Assembly: GCA_001586965.3 (NCBI GenBank)
Contig: LUCW03000622.1
Coordinates: 27,501-47,500 of the forward strand
Direction of reading: 5' to 3'
Source: Sphaeroforma sirkka
Lineage: Eukaryota; Opisthokonta; Ichthyosporea; Ichthyophonida
DNA: 20,000 bases
Shown in pieces: positions 11,853 to 19,955 of this stretch. Each line of letters starts with the position of its first letter. Within the stretch, counting starts at the first letter, position 1. The notes under the pieces were generated by a model. It saw only the letters and a program-made list of their open reading frames with translations, ran no database searches and had not been told where the DNA came from. The position numbers and the translations under genes are program-made.

Positions 11853-12691
11853 CAAATAACATCGAGCCATTACAGTCGGAATCAGCAGTACACGTTAGCA
11901 CTGATTTGGGAGATCTCGACCTTCCGATGGAAGATGCATCAGCTATCTGTAAAGTATGTTCTAAAGCAACAGATATTGATGAACGGTGTGGTATATTCAA
12001 GGGTATTGTATGTTTGACATGCAGTAAATGTCAATCGGTTCCCAAATGTTCGTTGTTGTCATATGTGCACACGATGTGTGTCAGCCTTCAAGGTAAGAAC
12101 ATTGAACATAAGTGCGACTCGTGCAATCTAAGCGTGCATCCATTTGAGCCATGTTCTGTCAAATCTGACGACTCGGAGGGTTATGGAGCTACTGCTACTT
12201 GTTCTGCATGCGCTGCTAACATAGCAGCAAAAACACAAGATGAGCACGTTTCCAATACCACATCAATAGTACATACACATGCATCAAGCGATGCTACACA
12301 GATTAGCAACGAGATGTCTAAAGCTAGTTCTACTGCAAAAGCACCCAAAACTAAGACTACAACTAAGGCTAAAAATACAACTAAGACTAGGGCTACAAAT
12401 AGTAAGAAGACTAACGATAAGTTGGGTACTGTGAAGAAAAAAGGGAAGGAATTGAGTATGCCTGACCCCAAAGTTCAAACTGAAAAGCAACAGATGCGCA
12501 TAGAGAAGGAGACAGATAGTTACGAGAACGAACTAAAGGAATGGATTGTACATAAGCAACCTAAGGTGAAGATAGTGTTTGAAGATCAATTCGTATCTAC
12601 ACACATGGGACACAGATCCCAATTGCATGCAAATTGTGTTAAGCAGCGAATAGATGCCATGGGTTTAGCAAGAATGCAGAAGGTCGTGTAG
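11849..12691 (+). CDS. Transposon-encoded Cys/His-rich protein with basic tail
   Basis: A 280-codon frame, the longest in the window. It begins at a non-ATG codon; the first ATG is at 11927, so the true start is there or upstream through a frame change. Counting from 11849, residues 34-121 hold 13 Cys, including CxxC pairs at 34/37, 55/58, 58/61, 89/92 and 118/121, plus His 75 and 87, suggesting a multi-zinc domain. Residues 160-205 are a Lys/Thr/Ala-rich low-complexity stretch, probably nuclear-targeting and DNA-contacting. Residues 212-280 are charged and probably helical. It lies wholly inside the inverted repeats, 20 bases before the next frame. A DNA-binding role in transposition or its control is inferred from composition and place. 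No named family is recognised. Confidence 0.5.
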   Translation: MTNNIEPLQSESAVHVSTDLGDLDLPMEDASAICKVCSKATDIDERCGIFKGIVCLTCSKCQSVPKCSLLSYVHTMCVSLQGKNIEHKCDSCNLSVHPFEPCSVKSDDSEGYGATATCSACAANIAAKTQDEHVSNTTSIVHTHASSDATQISNEMSKASSTAKAPKTKTTTKAKNTTKTRATNSKKTNDKLGTVKKKGKELSMPDPKVQTEKQQMRIEKETDSYENELKEWIVHKQPKVKIVFEDQFVSTHMGHRSQLHANCVKQRIDAMGLARMQKVV

Positions 12692-12711
12692 ACGGCGCTA
12701 GCGTGTTCTAG

Positions 12712-13098
12712 ATGCTGGCAGAGGATATATTGTCAAAGATAATGGCATGGTTAAACTCTTCTATTAGATTAGCACGGACAGAGGTAACTAATGATCCTGA
12801 AAGATTAACTAATGTAGAAGACTGGGAATTACAAGCCTTTCTAGCACAACATTTTGTGTACAGGCTTTTAGGATGCTCCAAGATATTACCCCTGACAAAG
12901 TTCGTCGAATATGCATGCTCTAGTCTAATAAGTAAGGCTTTTATGTCGCGTTCACGACATCAGGATGGTATTTTAGCAATGCAACGGCTTATACAGGAGC
13001 AGGGAGCAGCCACCGCTATAACGATTAGTCCTGCAAAAGTTAAAGAACGTGTTGCAAGTTTGAAGAACTATAGAACTAGCCAAGCTTTTTTTTCGTGA
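12712..13098 (+). pseudogene. Transposase-like fragment (start of a piggyBac-type domain?)
   Basis: A 128-codon ATG frame. Residues 41-95 (DWELQAFLAQHFVYRLLG, later FMSRSRHQDGILAMQRL) resemble the helical start of the piggyBac DDE_Tnp_1_7 domain, where a short aromatic-rich helix is followed by 'MSR.R...I...L'. The similarity is by eye and modest. The frame ends just after a run of eight T (13086-13093). With seven T the frame would pass into the following reading frame without the stop, so a one-base insertion is the likely cause of the break. The three catalytic Asp of piggyBac transposases and the roughly 250 residues around them are not present between this fragment and the C-terminal Cys-rich domain. 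Confidence 0.45.
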
Positions 13099-13114
13099 CG
13101 TACGCCTAAATGCA

Positions 13115-13380
13115 ATGTGGACAGATGACGGGGAACATCTCGTGGGGTTGGTTGGCGTCGAAGGTGAAGCAGCTTCCAGGATGAATGGAATAGTATCTCG
13201 AGATGCTTATAGAAGATGTATTGTATGGGGGTGCAAAAATCCCACTGTACAGACATGTACGCGTTGCCAAGTACGTCTGTGCATGCGAGCAATGGTGGGT
13301 AAACGCAAGACATGCTTGAGCTATTCCACGAGCCAGGGTACAACGGGAGCTTGAAGCAGTACAATGATATTATGGAATAA
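13115..13380 (+). pseudogene. piggyBac-like C-terminal Cys-rich domain, frameshifted
   Basis: The open frame from ATG 13115 (open in frame back to the T8 run near 13086) encodes RRCIVWGCKNPTVQTCTRCQ, then VRLCM. This is a CxxxxC...CxxC...LC pattern like the Cys-rich domain ending piggyBac transposases. The expected final part, Cys followed by an aromatic/His pair, is found in another frame: from 13312, MLELFHEPGYNGSLKQ runs to TAA 13378-13380. So a second frame change lies between about 13290 and 13315. Two frame breaks and the missing catalytic core point to a decayed transposase gene. An unannotated intron cannot be excluded at the second break. Confidence 0.5.
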
Positions 13381-13424
13381 AGTATATAGGCAAAATGTTT
13401 TTTAAAATAAAAAGTTGTAATAAA
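13376..13424 (+). terminator. Cluster of three AATAAA signals in the transposon
   Basis: AATAAA occurs at 13376-13381, 13406-13411 and 13419-13424, the first overlapping the stop codon of the last transposon frame. They are plausible polyadenylation signals for the plus-strand transposon transcript. Confidence 0.5.
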
Positions 13425-13629
13425 ATATTTATTGAAAAAAAAGACTGAAAATTGTCAAAAATGGACGGTCCCCACGCTTGCGTTTTGGCATTTTATTTTT
13501 TATTTTTTCCTAATAATAGTCAGGTATAACTCTGAACTATTAGGATAGGAATTCCTAAAAACAAAACAATATCCTGAAATGAGACACGATTATCCAATAA
13601 GAATCATGACACAACTTTTTTCAGAAAGG

Positions 13630-13642
13630 TAACGACTCGTCA
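13630..13642. promoter_or_regulatory. Subterminal palindrome, right copy 1 (one mismatch)
   Basis: TAACGACTCGTCA, the reverse complement of the left sites except for one base. It sits about 90 bases inside the right end. Confidence 0.55.
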
Positions 13643-13709
13643 CTATTTGAGCGGTGCCAGAGATTTTGTACCAGAGTTGGGTCAAGTTCAGTACAAATTG
13701 ACAAAATAG

Positions 13710-13722
13710 TGACGACTCGTCA
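13710..13722. promoter_or_regulatory. Subterminal palindrome, right copy 2
   Basis: TGACGACTCGTCA, the exact reverse complement of the left 13-mer, 10 bases inside the right inverted repeat. This mirrors the left outer site, which is 7 bases inside. Confidence 0.6.
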
Positions 13723-13732
13723 TTGTTTGGCC

Positions 13733-13747
13733 TGGGACTGGTGATAT
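13733..13747 (-). repeat. Right terminal inverted repeat with ATAT duplication
   Basis: TGGGACTGGTGATAT, exactly complementary to 11321-11335. The last four bases are the likely duplicated target. Confidence 0.85.
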
Positions 13748-13916
13748 ATCTCATATTTATCTGGAATATCTGATTAAAACAATTCAAAAAAAGAAAAAAA
13801 TCAACTCGAAGAGGATTTTATTTAAAAAAATATATCTTTCCTCGGACCCTGGGGCCGGGGACGGGGGCTCTAAGTATACGACAACGACGTACAGTCGTAC
13901 ATACAGTCTTACATCG

Positions 13917-14000
13917 ATACACAGATGCATCCTTCAGCAGATACACCGATGCAGCCTTCACTGCTTCAGCCGATTCATACACCGATACAGCCTTCAGCGG
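13917..14000. repeat. Imperfect repeat, three copies of ATACACCGATGCAGCCTTCA
   Basis: Copies begin at 13917, 13941 and 13977. The spacings of 24 and 36 bases are both multiples of three. On the minus strand the copies fall in one open frame (14030 to 13818) and give three similar motifs ending SVY. The frame has an ATG but no recognised domain. Confidence 0.6.
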
Positions 14001-14024
14001 TACCTGACGACACCATGTCGCGAC

Positions 14025-14068
14025 CGACACGTCCTACAACTTTTAGACACGATATGTAGGACATGTCG
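14025..14068. other. Inverted repeat, 14-base arms
   Basis: CGACACGTCCTACA (14025-14038) pairs with TGTAGGACATGTCG (14055-14068) with one mismatch and a 16-base loop. It is followed by two copies of ATGTCGGCA (14093-14101, 14109-14117). No gene is assigned. Confidence 0.65.
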
Positions 14069-14149
14069 TTTGTCCAAATGTCAAATGTGAAATGTCGGCA
14101 ACTCGGCAATGTCGGCATGAGACCATGACGGTGTGATGACCTTCTCAGG

Positions 14150-14181
<32 letters not shown>

Positions 14182-14343
14182 TTAGTCTATTACTAATAGT
14201 AGTACATAGAGAGGAGGATATAGTAGTCTTTCTCTCTAGCCTCTACTGGGTAGAGAGGGTCTTGCTGTGTACACTTGTGTACAGAGAGAGAGAGAGTCAG
14301 ACTCTCAGCCGTTAAGCCGTAGTCTCTACTACTCTAGTAGAGA
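14150..14343. repeat. (CT)14 / GA-rich stretch with nested hairpins
   Basis: It opens with (CT)14 at 14150-14177. A perfect hairpin follows, ACTATTAG/CTAATAGT (14178-14185, 14193-14200), flanked outside by CT and GAGAG tracts that could extend pairing. Further on are CCTCTAC...GTAGAGAGG near 14240-14260 and a (GA)n tract near 14283-14296. The last is a perfect hairpin TCTCTACTA-CTC-TAGTAGAGA (14323-14343). Most of the segment can fold on itself. No coding role is seen. Confidence 0.7.
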
Positions 14344-15272
14344 GAAGAAATATATAAAAATATGCCTGATCGCCAATCGGACTTCGGCATCGTTTTAAAT
14401 ACCAATCCAGGATTTTCCCCCCATTCCAAGGATTTTCCGATGTTTTCAGTATTTTTTTGCCCCGAAATGATGCGCAAAAACAAGCGATCTAAAAAAGAGT
14501 AAATCTATAACTCCATAGATATTATCAATTTTTCATTGGTTAATTAGACCAGCAATTTCATATCGAATGGTGCTAATCTACTTTGATTAAATCTTCTGTC
14601 CAATGAATATATACTTTTCTGTATCAATCAAATATTTATACAGCTCTTGGTTTCAAAGTCCAATCGAAATTCGTTTATCCTCCTCTGCATAAACTCAGAT
14701 AGTACCCTCTACTCTATAGAAGATATACAAAAAAGGTATGTATTTATACTCTTTTACTCTGTATTGTAGGAGACTATACATAAAAATTAATACTGTCTAT
14801 ATACATACATAGTGAATAGTCGAAGTCTCGATACAGTACATATGTCATATAGTCGTATGCGACAATATAATTGTATACAGAATATTTGGTTATTTACACT
14901 AAACATACAGTAGATCAGTCAATATCAGTGTATTATATTTAGTGCAAATATAGAGTATAGACTATAGAGAGTATATGGTTTTCTATTTTTTTTATAAAAA
15001 ACCAAATACATATATACAAGTATTAATCACAGAGTATGTATTGTACTCTATGCACCTATGTATGAATTGTATCTTGCAGTCTTGAAGGTAATCTACTAGA
15101 GTTAGTGAGCAGAGTCAAAAAGACAGACAAATAATTTTATATGCGTGTCTCAGTGTCTGACCTCCTTTTCTTTTTTTCAGCTTTCGATTGCTGTAGGTAT
15201 GGTATATATACACCCTAAAATTGAATCATACATTTCACAAAAACAGCTATATACACGCTAAACAATCATAAT
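14344..15272. other. AT-rich region upstream of the zinc-finger gene
   Basis: No gene in about 930 bases. It has many short near-palindromes built on TATAGTC/GACTATA and AGAGTA...TACTCT words, and a pyrimidine-rich run ending CTTTTTTTCAG at 15170-15180. That run could be a splice acceptor for a 5' UTR intron of the next gene. A TATATATA run at about 15201-15210 could be a promoter. Confidence 0.4.
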
Positions 15273-16052
15273 ATGAGCGTATTCAGTCTAGTAACCCAAA
15301 TGGACTGTGTTTCGAGTAATCATCAAGACCTTATAGATGTCATGTCAGTCACACACACGAGTAGTTCGGAGGTCGTCAATATGGAGAACTCCGATTTGTA
15401 TTATGATATACTCGCTCGGCTCAGAAAGGTGTCAGCAGATGAGGAATGTGTTCCAACGCGATCGTTCTCTACAAACTCGATTCAGCATGAGACCTCACTT
15501 AGCACTCAGAATTTTAAACAAACTGCGTCGTTGCCATCAATTGGCATATGGTCGTCAAAAGACTTGAACTCGCCGATGGAGTTAGAAACCCGAAACACAA
15601 AACCTGAGAGTGTACGTACCGATGATCTTCGTACGATTATAAATAGCTCTCAATCCGATAGCAGCCTTTCTGTACTGTCTCTTCTGGAGATGGCAAGCGC
15701 TTATCGATCACAGCGATGTCAATCGTTACCGTCCACACAACAGATACCGGATCTATTTAAAAGAAAATTGTCGCCGTCCGCAAAACGTGCTCAGGCGTCT
15801 GCACCGGTCTACAAGCGTGTCGCTAGTATGGGCGACTCATCCAGTACAATGTATGAAATCATCGGTGATACGGCACCTTTAGTGCAGATTAACAGGAGAG
15901 ATCCGGAAGAGTTGAAACGTCTGTATATTTGTCCTGAGAGTTGTGGTTCGCGCTACGAATACTGGCGCTCACTTCAACATCATTTGGTGACAAAGCATGG
16001 GCTGAAGAAGAAGAAAAGCTCCTATCCTCAGTTCGTATCATTGATTGGCTGA
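15273..16052 (+). CDS. Single C2H2 zinc-finger protein, 259 residues
   Basis: An intronless frame starting at ATG 15273. It is recognised by one finger at residues 218-242, YIC-x3-C-x3-Y-x5-L-x2-H-x4-H, with ligands C220, C224, H237 and H242. This is the canonical C2H2 spacing including the aromatic and Leu core residues. Next come a Lys run (245-248) and a short C-terminal tail. The remaining 210 residues are Ser/Thr-rich (about a quarter), probably disordered, with basic patches at 163-181 that could serve as nuclear localisation signals. A nuclear DNA- or RNA-binding role is inferred; one finger alone binds DNA weakly unless helped by flanking basic residues or dimerisation. No orthologue is recognised. 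Tandem AATAAA signals follow at 16199-16208. Confidence 0.75.
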   Translation: MSVFSLVTQMDCVSSNHQDLIDVMSVTHTSSSEVVNMENSDLYYDILARLRKVSADEECVPTRSFSTNSIQHETSLSTQNFKQTASLPSIGIWSSKDLNSPMELETRNTKPESVRTDDLRTIINSSQSDSSLSVLSLLEMASAYRSQRCQSLPSTQQIPDLFKRKLSPSAKRAQASAPVYKRVASMGDSSSTMYEIIGDTAPLVQINRRDPEELKRLYICPESCGSRYEYWRSLQHHLVTKHGLKKKKSSYPQFVSLIG

Positions 16053-16198
16053 TAATATGTTACGAACAAAGCAAAGTTCTGTTGACAAATATCCGCTGGT
16101 CCGGAAAAAAATATGCAGTATTAGGTTTGTGATGGTTTAATATACAACAATTCAAAAGTGAACCCAAATCATTCGGATTCAGATCAAGTACAATTAAA

Positions 16199-16208
16199 AA
16201 TAAATAAA
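16199..16208 (+). terminator. Overlapping AATAAA signals after the zinc-finger gene
   Basis: AATAAATAAA gives two overlapping polyadenylation signals 147 bases after the stop codon at 16052. Confidence 0.55.
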
Positions 16209-16600
16209 CAACTTCGTTCAATGAAACGGATTTCGACAGTCGACAACCGCCAAGTCCGAATTTTTGTATCGTTTATATCTATATCGTGACCTAGCCATCA
16301 AAAACGTATTTACAGTCGTAATAGTTACCACGAAACCGATCAGAAATTGTAATTGGACATCTATCTCTTCCAACCGAGCAAGTCACCACACGTGCAACGA
16401 AGATTTGCTGCAACAGAACTTACTACGACTACAGAGAGTGTCGCAACGAGAATATATATATGCACCAGTAGCATGCTGTAAAAATGTCATTAAGGTGAAC
16501 ACTGTTACCACAGCCTTGTTTGATCCATGTGAATGAGGTTGATTGTAGTTGAGACCGAAGTTCGTAGTGAGATGGCAAACTGGCGCAAGTGCGTGTGTGC
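16209..16600. other. Intergenic, no supported gene
   Basis: Opposed open frames (16264-16536 plus, 16383-16673 minus) overlap here and lack recognisable motifs. I take both as chance. Confidence 0.4.
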
Positions 16601-16602
16601 GA

Positions 16603-16610
16603 TATATAAG
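16603..16610 (+). promoter_or_regulatory. TATA box candidate for the Dicer-like gene
   Basis: TATATAAG lies 99 bases before the ATG at 16702, allowing a start near 16633 and a leader of about 70 bases. Confidence 0.45.
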
Positions 16611-16701
16611 GTGGAAATCAGAAAGTAGGAGGCAGACCTTTGAGAGGCCACCAGTAGCACATTGGGTAGTCACCAGAGTTATACTTTTACTTTAAGCTAA
16701 G

Positions 16702-19012
16702 ATGAGCTCAGACTTGAACGAGTCAGGTCGATTGGGTGTTGAAAACAGACAATTGAGAGGTTATCAAGAGCGAATAGTTGCGGAAGCTAGCGAGCGAAAC
16801 TCTATCGTTGTCTTACCCACAGGCACCGGTAAAACCCTTATCGGATGTGCTCTGATTCTCCACATCATGCGCACGCGGTCTGCGAGGAAGACGCTATTCA
16901 TAGTCCCTACTATTGCGCTGATGGACCAACAAGCAGCAGTTATAGCGAGAGAGACAGGGCTGCGCGTGATTACGCTGGGCGGTGGACGACAGCCCACGAG
17001 ACTCTCGCTGAAGAATGCGGACATTGTGGTGGCCTTACCGGCTGCTTTCATGAACGCTTATGAAGAGAACCATACCTCGCATATTACCAGAGAAGAAAAT
17101 GTACGTTCGGTGTGACAGTGTCTACGTTTGATCATGGTAGCCCGTTGTTAAAGATTACGATATGTCATACATACTTCGATGCAGGTTGAATCACTTAATA
17201 CTAAAGTATGATATACCCACCGTGTATTGTGCGATTGCACGCGCACAATTTGATCCACAGTTTCTTTTGGCGTGGTTGTTTGGGTCACTACACTCAATAT
17301 CACTTTATTTGAGCAAGAACAAGTGCGCGTGTGAGCTATGTTTAATGTTCTGACTGTGAGCGGAGGGTCAGTGCCAAGCTGTTTCGAGCCAGTGCCAGAC
17401 CACATGTGCGACAAAGTATGATGCCTTTACTATACAAATGCGGTGTTTGAAACTACATAAGTATCCTGGATTGAACGCAAAGTGCAACATAAACTTTCCC
17501 AGCTGAGCTCTCACACACCAACTGCGATACAAAGACAGTCTACACATTCAAGTTGTTGTTTGTCCCCATGTAGGAGGCCAAGTACGCAACACGGACTATT
17601 TCTCATCGTGATCCCACACGGTCGTCAGTGTTATCTTAGTCAAATCGTTATTTACTTCCGCCACATATCTCGACTGGTACTTTTAATGTGTCTCACTGTA
17701 GGGTAATTCAAAAGCAAAGCTCCCCCTGCATAGAATCCGACGGAAACTCTTCAACTAGCATACGTTCCAATCGCAAGCTATACCCGAGACATTGCCTCCA
17801 AGATTAAGGGGGGATCGAATCCCATACTCAAAGGATTATGGCACTCAATATTTCGCACTCTTCATACGAGAAGTGGTTACCATTGTTATCCTCGCCTTCT
17901 GATGTCCTGTACGTCTGTCATACCCGTCCAGAATCTGTTCAGCTTCAAAGACTTCGGGCTGGTTGTGTTTGACGAGGTGCATCACATGATCAAAGACGAC
18001 CCGTACACGCACACGGCCAGAGCAATCGCCACCGAGCACGCACGCAGTGGTCACAGGCCGCAGATACTTGGACTAACCGCGTCAATCACCTATCGTACCA
18101 ACGAGAAGCATATACGCAGAGACGTCAAGCGGATGGCTCGGTTGCTACAGGTGTTTATGCGTGTTGTTGTGGTTGCTGATTGATAGTGTGGATGTTGAGA
18201 GAAGGTGGGGATGTTGGTGTTGGAGTGTTTGTATATTGGAAAAGAGATTATCTTAGCAGTTTCAATAGAATCAAGTACATCTCTACCAAGACTAAGCGTA
18301 AGAGATAAGCCGTAAGGAGCGACTGATGTAGTTGCATAGAGGTGTGCGTAGTAGTATACATCGGGAATACGTTCATGCGTACAATAGAGCGATTTGATCT
18401 ATTTGTTGGGCATGGCTTCTGGTGATGTGTCAGTGTAGTACGTGATGCGATTGTCGTCCTGAAGTAAGATCTGCCTGTCTGCAGCGGGAGAGAGCAAATG
18501 TCAAGGATATGCGAGATATGATTGCATGTCAAGTATATGACGGGACTAGCTTGGCTGTTTATGCAGAAGCACACTATCCGTGAATCAAAGCTAAAGAATG
18601 ATGAACCTGATCACTCATAACTGCGCATAGACAATATGCACACAAGCCTATCCATCAACCTCACGCCCACACACTCTCACTCCTGTGCATTCATGCGAGT
18701 TCCTGCGGTTATCATTGCGCCCACGTCACAATCGCAGACTAGTATTCAGAGGTCTCCACCCCAAGTTGCGCATAATATATATATATATATATACATATAT
18801 TTATATATATATATATCCATGTATATATGTCCGAACCTCATTTCAGGTCAATAAAACCCAGCTGCTTATTGCCAGCGAAGAAGAACTAGTGGCCGGAGGT
18901 TACCATGGCAACCCGAAAACAATAATCTACGTGCCAACCAGCATGGACGAAGGTGATATGGGAGGGGGACAGCCGCTGCAGCCAGATTTCGATACACTGC
19001 TGAGCAGATTGG
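16702..19012 (+). CDS. Dicer/RIG-I-like SF2 helicase, first three exons (gene continues)
   Basis: Helicases of this group form the N-terminal part of Dicer, which cuts double-stranded RNA into small RNAs, and the core of RIG-I-like sensors. Exons are 16702-17100, 17932-18150 and 18847-19012, with donors GTACGT, GTGTTT and GTATGC. The first two junctions are phase 0, the last phase 1. Seen in order: LRGYQ at 18-22 (Q-motif-like), Walker A LPTGTGKT (38-45), motif Ia FIVPTIALMDQQ (66-77), motif II DEVH (147-150) within LVVFDEVHHMIKDDPY, and motif III LTAS (181-184). The PTxAL..QQA..I and HHxxKDxPY contexts suit Dicer and RIG-I better than FANCM. Motif II has Val where DECH is usual. The N-terminal position of the helicase favours Dicer, but the PAZ and RNase III domains that would prove it lie beyond the window. 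Confidence 0.8.
18775..18817. repeat. (TA)n in intron 2 of the Dicer-like gene
   Basis: Interrupted TA run ending about 30 bases before the acceptor at 18846. It could affect branch-point spacing if its length varies. Confidence 0.8.
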
Positions 19013-19195
19013 GTATGCAATTTGTGCGCAATTCGTACATAAACAGACAGCGGACCATAGGGATACGCTGATGTATCAAGGGAGGTACGTGTCTGAGTAG
19101 TGATTTGAGCCAATTGACAGGCTATAGTTGCTCATGTGGTACAGTTATATAGAGTACTGCTCGTGGGCATCTGAGCATTTTGTTCGTATTCATTT

Positions 19196-19199
19196 TATA

Positions 19200-19254
<55 letters not shown>

Positions 19255-19255
19255 G
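19196..19255. repeat. (TA)n in intron 3 of the Dicer-like gene
   Basis: About 60 bases of nearly pure TA, shortly before the tentative exon at 19309. Confidence 0.8.
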
Positions 19256-19308
19256 AGGCCATGTACCGGTTGTTCATTTGCATGATACCCTTATGGTCCT
19301 TCTTACAG

Positions 19309-19352
19309 CTCTATCACCATGGCAACGCGGTGACACCCAAAGCCATGCACTA
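19309..19352 (+). CDS. Tentative fourth exon of the Dicer-like gene
   Basis: Preceded by a strong acceptor (TGGTCCTTCTTACAG). Continuing the phase-1 reading from 19012, it stays open for 44 bases (A-LSPWQRGDTQSHAL) to a weak donor GTTTGA, where the phase returns to 0. That is the phase needed by the next candidate exon. The residues match nothing I recognise, so this is a splice-logic argument only. Confidence 0.25.
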
Positions 19353-19571
19353 GTTTGAGAACCACCAAGATTTGTATTGGATCATAGTGACGGGAGTGAT
19401 CATTTCAGAGAGTATGCACTGTATAAGGACAGGCAGTGTACTATAGTCATGTGGTTCACACTACTAGCTATGTTCACCGCACATCCAGTTGTAGTTGTGC
19501 GCGGTAGACGATGCTGATATAATACGCCTACAGTCAGTTCATATAGTGAGCTGACCCAGGACTTCGTAGAC

Positions 19572-19909
19572 ATGCATGGTCACATAACAAAGAAGCACAG
19601 GAATGCAAATTCACATAACAGAGAAGCATAGGCATCCATGGTCACATAACAGAGAAGCACAGGCATGCATATTTACATAATAGAGAAGCACAGGCATGCA
19701 TGGTCACAGAGCAGAGAAGCACAGGCATGCATATTTACATAATAGAGAAGCACAGACATGCATATTTACATAATAGAGAAGCACAGGCATGCATATTTAT
19801 ATAACAGAGAAACACAGGGCATATTTACATAATAGAGAAGCACAGGCATGCATGCATTATAACAAACCAGAGAAGCAGATGCATGCATGGTCACAGAACA
19901 GAGAAGCAC
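19572..19909. repeat. 31-base minisatellite, about 11 copies
   Basis: The unit reads approximately CATGCATATTTACATAA then TAGAGAAGCACAGG. Copies of the CACATAAC/TACATAAT word start at 19581, 19612, 19643 and 19674 and continue at about 31 bases, with small indels after 19810. Two subtypes alternate, CATGGTCACA and CATATTTACA. The unit length is not a multiple of three and the array sits in an intron. Most units carry GCATGC or ATGCAT palindromes. Confidence 0.9.
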
Positions 19910-19955
19910 TCGTAGCGACGGAGGTAACCATGCACAAAGAAAGTAATCAATGCAG

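Larger units (their letters stand above)
11325..13743. mobile_element. DNA transposon, 2.4 kb, possibly piggyBac-related
   Basis: The ends carry perfect inverted repeats CACCAGTCCCA (11325-11335) and TGGGACTGGTG (13733-13743), flanked on both sides by ATAT (11321-11324, 13744-13747), the likely 4-base target duplication. ATAT is self-complementary, so it could also belong to a 15-base inverted repeat. Two palindromic 13-base sites lie just inside each end. The interior has only plus-strand frames: a His/Tyr-rich frame, a Cys/His-rich protein, a transposase-like fragment, and a C-terminal Cys-rich domain. AATAAA signals precede the right end. A 4-base duplication and the Cys-rich domain fit piggyBac, but that family uses TTAA, not ATAT, so the class is uncertain. 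The catalytic core is absent, so this copy is probably non-autonomous. Confidence 0.75.

Noticed and set aside
16264..16673. Overlapping plus and minus frames before the helicase gene
   Set aside because: Neither has a recognisable domain; the region contains the helicase promoter candidate.
19572..19909. CRISPR-like array appearance
   Set aside because: The units are head-to-tail without unique spacers and the surrounding DNA is a eukaryotic intron.
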